61,553 nucleotides of DNA. It comes from Myxococcota bacterium (lineage in GTDB: Bacteria > Myxococcota_A > Polyangia > Polyangiales > JANWZI01). The stretch's first letter is position 1; every line of letters starts with the position of its first letter. The DNA lies in the NCBI GenBank assembly GCA_025054695.1, contig JANWZI010000011.1, forward strand, positions 1-61,553. Direction: 5' to 3'. A model generated the notes under the pieces. That model was not told the origin of the DNA. It did not search any database and saw nothing but the letters and a program-made list of their open reading frames with translations. Positions 23,473 through 42,385 of the stretch are shown in pieces. The position numbers and the translations under genes were made by a program.

Positions 23473-25539
23473 ATGGGGCTGCCGCTGCTGTTCGAGATCG
23501 GCACGGAAGAGCTCCCGGCCGGGTTCGTCGAGGCGGCGCTCGACGCGCTTCCGGGAATCGCCCGCTCGCTGCTCGCCGAGGCGCGTCTTACCCATGGCGC
23601 GGTGCGCGCGATGGGCACACCCCGACGCCTCGCTCTGCTCGTGGACGAGCTCGCCCCGCGGCAGTCGGATCGGCATGAAACGGTGAGCGGACCCCCGCTA
23701 TCGGCGGCCTACGACGCCGACGGACGGCCGACGGCTGCGGCCATCGGTTTCGCTCGACGACACGGCGTCGAGGTCACCGCCCTGCGTGTGGTCGAGACCG
23801 CGCGGGGCCGCTATCTCGCCGTAGATCGGCACGAAACGGGACGCGAGACGGCCGAGGTGCTTCCCGATCTGCTCGCTACCCTCGCCGCGCGCATTCCGTT
23901 CTCCAAGTCCATGCGCTGGTCGGATGGAGAACAGCCGTTCGGCAGACCGGTGCACTGGTTGCTCGCGCTGCTCGGCGATCGACCGATTCCGGTGCGTTTC
24001 GCGCGCCTCGTCTCGGGTCGCACCACGCGAGGACATCGGTTCCTTCACCCGGAGCCCATCGAGATCCCGCATCCGTCGGAGTACGTCGAGCGCTTGCGAG
24101 AGGCGCACGTGCTGGTCGACCCGGCGGAACGCCGGGCAAACCTCCGCGAGCAGCTCGCCCGCGAGGCAGCGGCGGCGGGTGCGGAGCTCGTGACGGACGA
24201 GTGGCTCGAGCGCGAGTCTTTGCACCTCGTCGAGAAGCCCTTCGTGCTGCGCGGAAGCTTCGATCCCGTCTATCTCGAGCTGCCGGCGCCGGTCGTCATC
24301 GCGGTCATGCGCAACCATCAGCGCTATTTCGCGCTGCGTCAGGCGAACGGCAGCGGGGAGCTGCTGCCCGCGTATCTGCTCGTGGCCGCCACCGCGCAAG
24401 CGCCGCAAACCATCGTCCGCGGCAACGATCGGGTCCTGCGCGCGCGCCTGGAGGACGCGCGGTTCTTCGTCCGCGAGGACCGCCGCGTGCCCCTGGTCGA
24501 TCGGGTCGCCCGGCTCGAAGGCGTCGTGTTCCAGGCCGAGCTCGGCTCGATGCGACGCAAGGTCGAGCGCCTCCGTGCGCTCGTGACGACCCTGTGCCCC
24601 GAGCCGCTGCGCGCGCAGGCCGACCGGGCGGCGCTGCTGTGCAAGGCGGATCTCGTGACCGCCGTGGTCGCCGAGCTGCCCGAGCTGCAGGGCATCATTG
24701 GGCGCCTGTACGCGCTCGAGCAGGGCGAGCCCACCGAGGTCGCGGACGCCATCGCCGACCACCACGCCCCGCGTGGAGCCGACGACGCGGTCCCGTGCTC
24801 GACGCTTTCGGCCGCGCTCGCGCTCGCGGACCGCGCCGACACGCTCGTCGGGTGCCTCGGCGTGGGCCTCGCGCCGACCGGTTCGGCCGACCCGTACGGG
24901 CTGCGGCGCGCCGCGATGGGCATCGCGCGCATCGCGCTGGACGCACTCGACGTCGATCTGCGCGAGCTGGTCGCCAGCGCCCGCGCCGGCTACGACGCGC
25001 AGGGCATCGCGTTGCGGAGCGATGTCGAACGGCGCGCGGCGGATCTCGTGGCCGGGCGGCTCGAGTCGTTGCTACGCCAGCGGCACCGCGCGGAGGTCGT
25101 GGCGGCGTGCCTCGCGGCCTGGGATGGGCGCTCCGCGCAGGATCTGCGAGCGCGCGTGCAGGCGCTCGACGAGCTCGCCGGCACCCCTGCCATGACGGCG
25201 CTCGCGATCGCGTTCAAGCGCTGTCACAACATCGCCCGCCAGGCCCCCGAGGGAGATCCGGATCCCGCGCTCCTGCGGGAGCCGGCCGAGCGACAGCTGG
25301 CTGCCGACATGCAGGACGTGTTGCCGCAGCTACGCGCCCACGCACGACGCCGCGAGCACGCCGCCGCGCTGCAACTGGTGGCCGAGCGCCTCGGGCCTCC
25401 GGTCGATCGATTCTTCGACGAGGTGCTCGTGATGACGGACGAGCCGACGGTGCGCGACAACCGTTTGCGGCTGCTCGCCACGCTGTGGCGTTCGGTGAGC
25501 GAGATCGCACACCTTCAGCTTCTTGGCGATCCCGCGTGA
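23473..25539 (+). CDS. glyS: Glycine--tRNA ligase beta subunit
   Basis: Beta subunit of the alpha2beta2 bacterial GlyRS; it binds tRNA and assists the alpha subunit. Starts MGLPLLFEIGTEELPAGFVEAAL, with RTTRGHRFLHPEPI, VAVMRNHQRYFALRQANG, ARLEDARFFVREDRR (HD-like region following) and the C-terminal anticodon-binding domain (TVRDNRLRLLATLWRSVSEIAHL). The 688 residues match the family. The ATG at 23473 was chosen by alignment to the usual N-terminus. The catalytic alpha subunit glyQ, normally next door, is not in the window. Confidence 0.96.
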   Translation: MGLPLLFEIGTEELPAGFVEAALDALPGIARSLLAEARLTHGAVRAMGTPRRLALLVDELAPRQSDRHETVSGPPLSAAYDADGRPTAAAIGFARRHGVEVTALRVVETARGRYLAVDRHETGRETAEVLPDLLATLAARIPFSKSMRWSDGEQPFGRPVHWLLALLGDRPIPVRFARLVSGRTTRGHRFLHPEPIEIPHPSEYVERLREAHVLVDPAERRANLREQLAREAAAAGAELVTDEWLERESLHLVEKPFVLRGSFDPVYLELPAPVVIAVMRNHQRYFALRQANGSGELLPAYLLVAATAQAPQTIVRGNDRVLRARLEDARFFVREDRRVPLVDRVARLEGVVFQAELGSMRRKVERLRALVTTLCPEPLRAQADRAALLCKADLVTAVVAELPELQGIIGRLYALEQGEPTEVADAIADHHAPRGADDAVPCSTLSAALALADRADTLVGCLGVGLAPTGSADPYGLRRAAMGIARIALDALDVDLRELVASARAGYDAQGIALRSDVERRAADLVAGRLESLLRQRHRAEVVAACLAAWDGRSAQDLRARVQALDELAGTPAMTALAIAFKRCHNIARQAPEGDPDPALLREPAERQLAADMQDVLPQLRAHARRREHAAALQLVAERLGPPVDRFFDEVLVMTDEPTVRDNRLRLLATLWRSVSEIAHLQLLGDPA

Positions 25540-25642
25540 GAGGCGCATTCGGCTCCCTGACCCATGTGAACGGACGCACGCGCGTACTGCGTACGCAGCG
25601 CGCATCGATCCACCGCGCACGCGCGAGACGACGAGGTCTGCC

Positions 25643-28357
<2,715 letters not shown>

Positions 28358-28359
28358 CG

Positions 28360-28605
28360 ACTTGGTCTCGGGCTCGGACTCGGACTCGGGCTCGGACTCG
28401 GACTCGGGCTCGGACTCGGGCTCGGTCTGGGACTCGGGCTCGAGCACGGGCTCGCACTCGGAGTCGGGCTCGGGCTTGGACTCGGACTCGGATTTGGACT
28501 CGGTCTCCGACTCGGTCTCGGACTCGGACTCAGACTCGGACTCGGACTCGGGCTCAGGCTCGGGCTCCGACTCGGGTACGGACTCGGACTCGGACTCGGG
28601 CTCCG
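28360..28605 (+). repeat. Longest hexanucleotide array, 41 units; rest of gap 28358-28687 empty
   Basis: Exactly 246 bp, 41 units, starting 2 bp after the ppdK stop. ACTCGG and GCTCGG dominate; variants include GATTTGG-like, GCACGG and CTCCGA forms, but the 6-bp phase never slips. It ends with the recurrent 15-mer (28591-28605). The remaining 82 bp before the hutF start hold nothing I can name. Confidence 0.93.
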
Positions 28606-28687
28606 GCCGTGCCTTGGAAACCTCGCAGCGGCGCCCTGCCTGCGTCGTGCGCGGTCTGGACGGCCGGCGACGCGCTACGCTGCGAGC

Positions 28688-29929
28688 GTGACCGATCCTG
28701 CACGCCTCGTCGGTGATGCCATCGTGCTGCACGGACTTGCGAGCGCGCACGGTCACGCGTTCCAGCGCGCGCTGCGCGGGCGGACCCACACGCGGCGAGC
28801 CGCGCACGGCGGCTCGGAGTCCTTTTGGAGCTGGAGGGAGCGCATGTACGCGCTCGCATCCCGCCTCGACCCCGACAGCCTGTATGCCCTCGCCCGCCTC
28901 GCCTACGCCGAAATGGCGCTCGCGGGGTACACGCTGCTCGGCGAGTTCCACTACCTGCACCACGGACCCGACGGCACGCCGTACCGCGATCGCGTCGTCA
29001 TGGCCGATGCGCTCATCCGCGCCGCCCGCGACGTCGGCTTGCGAATCGGCCTGCTCCGGACGCTGTACGCGCGCGATGGCCCTGGGCGACCGCCCACCGG
29101 CGTCCAACGCCGGTTCTGCGATCCGTCGCTCGACGAGGCGCTTGCCGACGTGGAGACGTTGCGCGCGCGATGGCGTGGCGACCCGTGCGTCCGCATCGGG
29201 ATCGCGCCCCACAGCGTGCGGGCGGTTCCACGCGCATGGATCGAGCAGGCCGCCTCGTTCGCGCGTTCGCAGCGCCTGCCGGTGCACGCCCACGTCTCCG
29301 AGCAGCCTCGGGAAGTCCTCGAGTGCGTGGCCGAGCACGGGCGCCGGCCCGTCGAGTTGCTCGACGAGACCGGCGCGCTCGAGGCGGGGCTGGTGGCCGT
29401 GCACGCCATTCATCTGTCGGAAGCCGAGATCGCGCTTCTCGGCAGCCGCCGAACCATCGTCTGCGTATGTCGGACGACCGAGCGGGATCTCGGAGACGGA
29501 TCGCCCCCCGTCGGCCCCCTACGCGCCGCGGGCAGCCGCGTGTGCGTCGGGGCGGACAGCCATGCCATCGTCGACCCGTTCGAGGAAGCGCGGGCCGTCG
29601 AGCTCGACGAACGGACCCGTACCGGCACTCGGTGCGCCGCGGCCGACGGCAGCGATTTACTCGAGGCGCTCGGCCCGACCGGATACGAGGCGCTCGGATT
29701 CGACGGAGCGCACGCCCACGATTCCGTCGAGCTCGACGGGAACGATCCGTCGATCGCACCCTGCACCGATGCCGATCTTGCCGATCGCGTGGTGTTCGGG
29801 GCCGGGGCGCGCGCGGTGCGCGCCGTTCGAATCGCCGGACGCGAGATCGTTCGGGACGGTTGCTTCGAGGAATGGCACGACGTCGTGCGCGAGGCGCGTC
29901 GGCACTTGACGCGCCTCTTCGAGGCCTGA
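28688..29929 (+). CDS. hutF: Formimidoylglutamate deiminase-like amidohydrolase
   Basis: Zinc amidohydrolase. HutF converts N-formimidoyl-L-glutamate to N-formyl-L-glutamate in histidine breakdown. Metal ligands are visible: [15 protein letters not shown] (HxH), [23 protein letters not shown], and Asp in [27 protein letters not shown] and [10 protein letters not shown] are also typical of HutF. It has 413 residues from the GTG at 28688, a little short because the N-terminal beta-sandwich is reduced. No other hut gene is in the window, so the substrate call rests on motifs alone. Confidence 0.85.
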   Translation: MTDPARLVGDAIVLHGLASAHGHAFQRALRGRTHTRRAAHGGSESFWSWRERMYALASRLDPDSLYALARLAYAEMALAGYTLLGEFHYLHHGPDGTPYRDRVVMADALIRAARDVGLRIGLLRTLYARDGPGRPPTGVQRRFCDPSLDEALADVETLRARWRGDPCVRIGIAPHSVRAVPRAWIEQAASFARSQRLPVHAHVSEQPREVLECVAEHGRRPVELLDETGALEAGLVAVHAIHLSEAEIALLGSRRTIVCVCRTTERDLGDGSPPVGPLRAAGSRVCVGADSHAIVDPFEEARAVELDERTRTGTRCAAADGSDLLEALGPTGYEALGFDGAHAHDSVELDGNDPSIAPCTDADLADRVVFGAGARAVRAVRIAGREIVRDGCFEEWHDVVREARRHLTRLFEA

Positions 29930-29987
29930 CGCCAGCCGCTCGCCGCCGCGATCGGGTGGGCCGGTCGCTGCTGGGCGCATTGCGGTG

Positions 29988-30014
29988 CCGAGTCCGAGAT
30001 GGAACCGGACTCGG
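29988..30014. terminator. Bidirectional hairpin between convergent genes
   Basis: Perfect 9-bp inverted repeat: CCGAGTCCG at 29988-29996 and CGGACTCGG at 30006-30014, with a 9-nt loop. It lies 58 bp after hutF and 20 bp after the lipoprotein on the other strand. There is no U-tract. It is made of two hexamer-family units in opposite orientation. Confidence 0.5.
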
Positions 30015-30034
30015 AGCGCGACGCGAACGCCCGG

Positions 30035-30850
30035 TCAACCGCAGTCGCGCGAGAAGGTGTCGCAGACGTCCTGGAAGGCCGTGTTGTGCTCGAAGTCGAC
30101 TACGAGTCCGTCGGTCCGCGCGGCTGCTCCGCCGATACGCCACGTGTGGTCCGTCGGGTGGCGGTCGTAGGCGCCGTCGCCGTCCACGTCGACGTAGAAG
30201 TCGACGTCGTAAGGCTTACTCGGGACGACGATGCGCGGAATGCGGACGTCGAAATTGGGCCGAGCGAGCCGCGGCGTCGCGTAGAACCCGACCGTCCGAC
30301 CGGCCATGACGTCCGTGACGGCGAGCACGAAGGGCTGGTTGTTCCCCACGTGCGGCTCGAAGCTTCTTCCGCGGAACCGAAAGTCCTGTCCGATGTCGGT
30401 GGTCGGCGGGTCGTGGATGTCGGCCGTGCTCGGCGGGCGCTCGAAGCGTACCCGACCCGAAGGGCACGGCTCGGTGACGTTCCAACCGGGCTCGCGGGAC
30501 TCGAACGACTCCGATGCGTCGAGATCGACGTACAGACGCAGCTCGTACGCGGGACCTGGAGGCACGATGCGGCGCACGAGGTAACTGGCCTGCTCGAGCA
30601 TCGCGTCGTAACGAAGCCCGTCGAGCACGATCCGTCCGACGACCGCGCGGTTGTCGTCCACGACGCGGATCTCGACGCGCTCGTCGGCGTGCTCGGCAAG
30701 CCCGATCAGCTGGAGCTCCAGGTCACGGGCCACGTCCGTACGACCCCCGCGACAGGGGTCCTCGATGCGGAAGCGGTCGAGATCGGCGACCGCGAAGCAA
30801 CCGCTGCTCAGGGCGAGCAGCACGCCCGACGCGACCACGCTCGACCGCAC
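30035..30850 (-). CDS. Lipoprotein with Asp-rich, EF-hand-like loop
   Basis: GTG start; MRSSVVASGVLLALSSGC is a lipoprotein signal (Cys 18). The mature part looks like two beta-sandwich repeats, each with a strand reading YELRLYVDLDAS or YDVDFYVDVDGDGAYD. The second contains a DxDxDG calcium-loop pattern. It has 271 residues. The family is not recognised. It follows the TPR protein by 3 bp, so the two form an operon. Confidence 0.7.
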   Translation of the reverse strand: MRSSVVASGVLLALSSGCFAVADLDRFRIEDPCRGGRTDVARDLELQLIGLAEHADERVEIRVVDDNRAVVGRIVLDGLRYDAMLEQASYLVRRIVPPGPAYELRLYVDLDASESFESREPGWNVTEPCPSGRVRFERPPSTADIHDPPTTDIGQDFRFRGRSFEPHVGNNQPFVLAVTDVMAGRTVGFYATPRLARPNFDVRIPRIVVPSKPYDVDFYVDVDGDGAYDRHPTDHTWRIGGAAARTDGLVVDFEHNTAFQDVCDTFSRDCG

Positions 30851-30853
30851 GAC

Positions 30854-31714
30854 TCAAAACCTCCAGGTCGCGCTCGCGCCGCAACCCTCGAGCGTACAGC
30901 CGACGGTGGCCCGCGCGGGCGCACCCGTCCGCGATTCATCCCCTCCCGATCTCGCGAGGAGCCACCACGCGACCCCACCCGCCGCCACCACCAGCCCCGA
31001 GATCCACAGAACGTCCGTGACGCGCACGAGCGATCGGGCCTCGGCCCTCGCGCTCTCGAGATCGAACCCGACGGGGCACGCGTCGTTCGGGCACGCTTCC
31101 TCGAGGTCGTGCACCTTGCGGAGCGCAAGCAACCCCGTCGCGACCGATGCAGCCGCAGCCGCACCGCCCACGCCCATCAGCACGACCGCGCCGACGGGAG
31201 GACCACGCCGCCGCGCGCGCTCTCGGGCGAAGCGCTCGCGTTCGGCCGCCAGTTCTGCCTCTCGAGCCCTCGCCTCTTGCTCGCGACGCCGTGCCAGCTC
31301 CTCGGCTTGCCGGCGCTGCTCGGCGGCCATCTGTTCGGCCGTGACTCGCTCGCGCATGGTCGCGAGCCGCGCCTCGAGGTTGGCTCGATCCGGCGCGTCC
31401 GGGACGTTGGCCAGATAGCGCTCGAGCGCGCTCGCGGCGCGCGGCAGATCGCCTGCGTCCCTGGCCGCGACGTACACGTTGAAGAGCAGCTCGTGGCGGC
31501 CGGACAGCCGGTATGCCTCCTCGAACTCGTCCGCGGCCTGCTGGAAGCGACCGACATCGAGCAGCGAACGCCCCGCCTGGAAGTGGCGCCGCGCCCGCGC
31601 GTCATCGAGGGTCACGCCGCCACCGCCGGCTCCGGGTGACGAATCCGTTGGAGCCTGGGCGGCCGCGCCGGCCACCAAGACGGTCCACAAGACGCCGACG
31701 AACCACGCGCGCAC
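30854..31714 (-). CDS. Exported TPR/coiled-coil membrane protein
   Basis: N-terminal signal MRAWFVGVLWTVLVAGAAAQ (GTG start). Tetratricopeptide-like helices cover residues about 36-115 (ARRHFQAGRSLLDVGRFQQAADEFEEAYRLSG). A charged coiled coil covers about 115-170 (Glu/Arg/Ala-rich). Then come two membrane helices (VGAVVLMGVGGAAAAASVATGLLAL and VLWISGLVVAAGGVAWWLLA) and a short tail with two Cys. It has 286 residues. This is a common layout in myxobacterial periplasmic scaffolds. It is the first gene of a two-gene operon with the lipoprotein. Confidence 0.78.
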   Translation of the reverse strand: MRAWFVGVLWTVLVAGAAAQAPTDSSPGAGGGGVTLDDARARRHFQAGRSLLDVGRFQQAADEFEEAYRLSGRHELLFNVYVAARDAGDLPRAASALERYLANVPDAPDRANLEARLATMRERVTAEQMAAEQRRQAEELARRREQEARAREAELAAERERFARERARRRGPPVGAVVLMGVGGAAAAASVATGLLALRKVHDLEEACPNDACPVGFDLESARAEARSLVRVTDVLWISGLVVAAGGVAWWLLARSGGDESRTGAPARATVGCTLEGCGASATWRF

Positions 31715-31983
31715 GTCCCCTTCCCGCGCCGGATGCTAGGCGGGCGGGCGCGCGCTGTCGAGAACCCCATCGACGGCCCCACGACCATGCCGGCTCACGG
31801 CTGTCCGCGGCGACCGTGCCAAGCGCGTCGGTCTGCGCTGCGGCCGGACGCCTCGACATCGAGGCGGAATCCGCGACGGCGTCCGCGTCTGAGCCCGTAC
31901 CCGACCCGCAATCTCGCACCCTGCGACTGGAGCGACCCAAGTGGTCGTTGCGCGCAGGCCCCGGATCGGCGGAAACTGACTTT

Positions 31984-35344
<3,361 letters not shown>

Positions 35345-35367
35345 CTAGTCCGCGACGGGCGCGCGCG

Positions 35368-36813
35368 TCAGCCGGTTGGGGGGCTCGACGACGAATCCGC
35401 CTCCGCCTCCATCCACCGGTCGGCGCAGCGCCCGGCCACTTCGGCGCTCGGTGCCATCTGCCGCACCCGGTACCGACCACGCCAGCGGCGATCGCGAACG
35501 AGACGGACGGCCTCGATGAGCCGCTCGACGTCCGATTCGTCGTTGTAGAGCCCGAAGCTCGCGCGCACCGCACCGCGCGGGCGCGCGTGGGGATCGGGAT
35601 GCGCCGCCGCGAGCAGACGCTCGACGTGGAGGTGCGCGCAGAAGCGGCCGTTGCGGACCGCGATCGCGTGCTCGTCCGACAGGACCGCGGCCGTCAACGA
35701 ATCGTCCACGCCCTCGACGTTGAAGCAGACGATGCCCACCCGCCACGCCGTCTCGCCTGGACCGTACAGCCGTACGCCGTCGATGCGACTCAATTCGGCG
35801 ATCGCCTTCTCGAGCAGACGCCGTTCGTGAGCACGCACAGCCTCCATGCCGAGCCCGCGTAGCCACCGCAGCGCCGTGGCCATCCCGACCACGCCGGCGA
35901 CGTTCGGCGTGCCTCCCTGATGCCGGTCGGGAGCAGGCAAATACTCGACTTCGTCTTCCGTCACGCGCGCTGCCGTGCCCCCCGCGGGCAGATACGGTGG
36001 CGCCTCGTCGAGCACGTCGCGGGGTCCCCACAGCAACCCCGCGCCGAACGGTGCGTAGGCCTTGTGGCCGGAGGCCGCGACGAAATCGAGATGCTCCGGA
36101 TCGTCCGGGGAGCCCACACGCAGCGGGACGTGCGCGAGCGCCTGCGCGGCGTCGACGAGCAGCCGTGCGCCATGGGCATGGACGAGGCGCGCGACGGCCG
36201 CGAGGTCCGGGACGTAGCCCGTGACGTTCGAGGCCGCCGTCACACAGACGAGCTTGACGTCGCCGACGCGCAGCAACGCCTCGAGGTGCTCGAGGTCGAG
36301 TGTGCCGTCCGGACGCATGCGCACGCGATGCACGGGACCCCGCCGCCGATGCGGGAGCTCGTTGCTGTGGTGCTCGAGCTCCGTCGTGACGACGCGACCG
36401 GGCCGATGGGCCATCGCGTGGCTCGCCAGGTCGATCGCCTGGCTCGCATTCGCCGTGAACACGACGCACCCGTGGGACATGTCCGCGCCGAGGAACTCGG
36501 CGACCGTTCGAGCCGACTCCTCGAAACGCTCGGTGGCCCGGCGCGACAAGAGGTGCGTCGCGCGATGCACGTTCGCGTATTCGAGCCGCAGGAAGTCGAC
36601 GTAGGCGTCGAGCACGACCGCAGGCGGATGCGTGCTCGCGGCATGGTCCAAGTAGACGAGCCGCGCGCAGCCGCCTCCGACCAGCGGCACCTGGGCCTCG
36701 GCAATCGGAAACTGCCGCCGCACTTCGGCGAGACCGACTCCCTCGGCACACGGCTCGCCGACGGCCGGCGCCGCGGCGTGCGTTCGATCCGCCGACAGGC
36801 CGTGCTCAGTCAC
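35368..36813 (-). CDS. Class-V aminotransferase, cysteine desulfurase-like
   Basis: PLP enzyme of the NifS/SufS-Csd superfamily. VYLDHAASTHPPAVVLDA opens the fold. TELEHHSNELPHR provides the stacking His. VDAAQALAHVPLRV provides the Asp. ASGHKAYAPFGAGLLWG carries the PLP-binding Lys. NGRFCAHLHVERLL carries a Cys where desulfurases have their nucleophile. It has 481 residues, longer than SufS, with a C-terminal extension. No suf or isc partner genes are nearby. Cysteine desulfurase or a selenocysteine-lyase-type activity is likely, but an isopenicillin-epimerase-like relative cannot be excluded. Confidence 0.82.
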   Translation of the reverse strand: MTEHGLSADRTHAAAPAVGEPCAEGVGLAEVRRQFPIAEAQVPLVGGGCARLVYLDHAASTHPPAVVLDAYVDFLRLEYANVHRATHLLSRRATERFEESARTVAEFLGADMSHGCVVFTANASQAIDLASHAMAHRPGRVVTTELEHHSNELPHRRRGPVHRVRMRPDGTLDLEHLEALLRVGDVKLVCVTAASNVTGYVPDLAAVARLVHAHGARLLVDAAQALAHVPLRVGSPDDPEHLDFVAASGHKAYAPFGAGLLWGPRDVLDEAPPYLPAGGTAARVTEDEVEYLPAPDRHQGGTPNVAGVVGMATALRWLRGLGMEAVRAHERRLLEKAIAELSRIDGVRLYGPGETAWRVGIVCFNVEGVDDSLTAAVLSDEHAIAVRNGRFCAHLHVERLLAAAHPDPHARPRGAVRASFGLYNDESDVERLIEAVRLVRDRRWRGRYRVRQMAPSAEVAGRCADRWMEAEADSSSSPPTG

Positions 36814-37603
36814 GGCACGCGTGGAGCATGTGCTCGAAGCCCTCGACGGGCCGCACGAGAAGCCCGGATTGTTTCAGGCGCGCCTCGACCTGCCGCTGCA
36901 ACTCGACCCCATGGCAGCTGACGAGCCAGTGCACGTCGTCTCTTGCCGACAGGAGTCCGACGGCTCCTTGCAACACGGCGAGCTCGGCGCCCTCCACGTC
37001 CACCTTGACGCAGCGCGGAGTCCCGTGCGTTCGGACCGCCGCATCCAGCGTCGTGCATGCCACCTCGAGGCGGTCTCCGGGCCGCCGTCGCGCCGAATCG
37101 GCACCCCAACGCGCGAGGTGACAGTTGGCGTCCCGATCGGTCAAGACGAACGTCGCCGTTCCGGGGCCATCACAGACCGCGGCTCGCTCTACCCGGACAA
37201 CGCCCTCGAGCCCGTTGAGTTCCACGTGTTCGAGGATCCGCTCGGCGTTCGCGGGTGCCGGCTCGAATGCGACGACGCGCCCCGTGGGACCCACGCATCG
37301 AGACGCGACGAGCGAGAAATAGCCCGCGTGCGCCCCCACGTCGAAAAAGACGTCCGCCGGACGCAGGATGCGTTCGAGGCAAGCGGAAACGGCGGGCTCG
37401 TAGACTCCGAGGGCCATCCACGGCGCATCGCCGCGCCGCAGCCGCCACCGCATACCGCGCGCCGGGCCGAACGGAATGCGCACGAGCGCCGACTCGGGCA
37501 ACAGCCGTCGCGTGAAGACCGCGTAGGCTCCGTAGAGGACGGGATTCCGCGCCAGACGGCTCTTCCAGCGCCACAGACGCGACGCCGCCGCGTGCGCGTT
37601 CAT
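36806..37603 (-). CDS. FkbM-family methyltransferase
   Basis: SAM-dependent O-methyltransferase of the FkbM type. DVFFDVGAHAGYFSLVASRCVGP is the SAM-binding motif I, VVAFEPAPANAERILEHVELNG is motif II, and CVKVDVEGAELAVLQGA is the FkbM hallmark (KIDVEGxE). It has 265 residues from the ATG at 37603; a GTG/ATG 15 codons upstream is possible. The gene overlaps the aminotransferase start by 8 bp. Such enzymes methylate sugars or polyketide hydroxyls; the substrate here is unknown. Confidence 0.88.
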   Translation of the reverse strand: MNAHAAASRLWRWKSRLARNPVLYGAYAVFTRRLLPESALVRIPFGPARGMRWRLRRGDAPWMALGVYEPAVSACLERILRPADVFFDVGAHAGYFSLVASRCVGPTGRVVAFEPAPANAERILEHVELNGLEGVVRVERAAVCDGPGTATFVLTDRDANCHLARWGADSARRRPGDRLEVACTTLDAAVRTHGTPRCVKVDVEGAELAVLQGAVGLLSARDDVHWLVSCHGVELQRQVEARLKQSGLLVRPVEGFEHMLHACRD

Positions 37604-37654
37604 CGGGACGCGATGCCGCCCTGCGAGAACGGCGCCGCCGCCCCGCACACCCGC

Positions 37655-38331
37655 TCAGCTTCGCGGTCCACCGCTCGCCTCGGGCTCGTCCCCTCGTCGA
37701 TCCGTCGCATGACCGCCCTCCGACCCGCCGGAGAGGCGCTGCGAGACGACCGCCCGCGTCGACACCGGCACCGGGCCACTGGGCTGAGGATTCGGATTCC
37801 CAGCCGTCGGGGATGCTGGTTGGCTCGGCTGCGGATTCGGATCGCCCGAACGCCGACCCGGATCGCTGGGCTGGGGATTCGGATCGGCCGCGACGGCGGA
37901 GACGCCCTGCACGCCGCGCGCGCCGCCTACGGGAACGGGCCGCCCCGTGGCCTGCTGCGTCGCGCTGGCGCCGGTCGGGCGGGCGCGCGTCGTCTCGTAG
38001 CGGTCGAGCAGCGACGCCGCGCGCTCGAGCTGCCCGTGAGCAGCCAGCTCGAACGCGATCGCGTCGACGAGGTCCACGCAGATCACGCCGACCCCGGCGC
38101 GACGGACGACCGCCAGAGCCGACTCAACACTCCATGCGATCTCGTCGTCGGGCTCGACGCGGCCCTCACACCCGTGAAGCGTTCGGTCACCTCCCGTCGC
38201 AGCCTCGTTTGTGTCGGAAAGCGCGACCCCGAGGTGCACTGCCTCGTCCTGCTCGCCGGGCGGAAGCGAGGGAAGCACGCAACCGGCCGCCAACCAGCCG
38301 AGCACGCCGAGCCACCCTGCGGTGCGCGGGA

Positions 38332-38335
<4 letters not shown>
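37655..38335 (-). CDS. Lipoprotein with NPQPS tandem repeats, coupled to sigma-54 activator
   Basis: GTG at 38335 has GGAGGTG 5-6 bases upstream and overlaps the activator's stop (GTGA). [19 protein letters not shown] is a lipoprotein signal (Cys 19). The middle is an alpha-helical domain (residues about 55-110). The C-terminal third has three spaced copies of (D/N)PNPQPS(D/Q/G)P in a Pro/Ser/Gly background, then an Asp/Glu/Arg tail. It has 226 residues. The family is not recognised. The tight translational coupling suggests it works with, or is controlled alongside, the regulator. Confidence 0.72.
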
Positions 38336-42135
<3,800 letters not shown>

Positions 42136-42256
42136 CACGTGCCCTCCGACGGCGCGGCGCGTGAGCGCCCGATGGCGATCGCGGAACACTACGACGCCCG
42201 CGTCCCGCACTCAAGGCCACCGGTCGCGGGGCGCTTCAGACCCGAGCCGCGCAAGC

Positions 42257-42377
42257 TCGAGACCGAGTCTGAGACCGAGACCGAGACCGAGACCGAGTCG
42301 GATTCCGAGACCGAGGCCGAGTCCTGCCCCGAGCCCGACTCCGAATCACCGTCCGAGCCCGACATCGAACCGCTCGG
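42257..42377 (-). repeat. Hexanucleotide array, minus orientation, about 20 units
   Basis: CCGAGA/CCGAGT units on the plus strand, that is, CTCGG on the minus strand. It begins 9 bp beyond the stop of the PhoX-like gene in its direction of transcription. Confidence 0.88.
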
Positions 42378-42385
42378 AGCCACCG

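Noticed and set aside
28360-28605. Could the arrays be CRISPRs
   Set aside because: The unit is 6 bp with no spacers and there are no cas genes.
28362-28691. Asp/Ser repeat peptides encoded by the arrays (also at 7263-7751, 23045-23446 and 56995-57849)
   Set aside because: Any 6-bp array without stops is open in several frames. No start or RBS and no flanking domain support translation; the conserved feature is the DNA.
42136-42385. Search for -24/-12 sigma-54 promoters near the sigma-54 activator and elsewhere
   Set aside because: No TGGCAC-N5-TTGC match was found in the intergenic regions by eye; a matrix scan would be needed to exclude weak sites.
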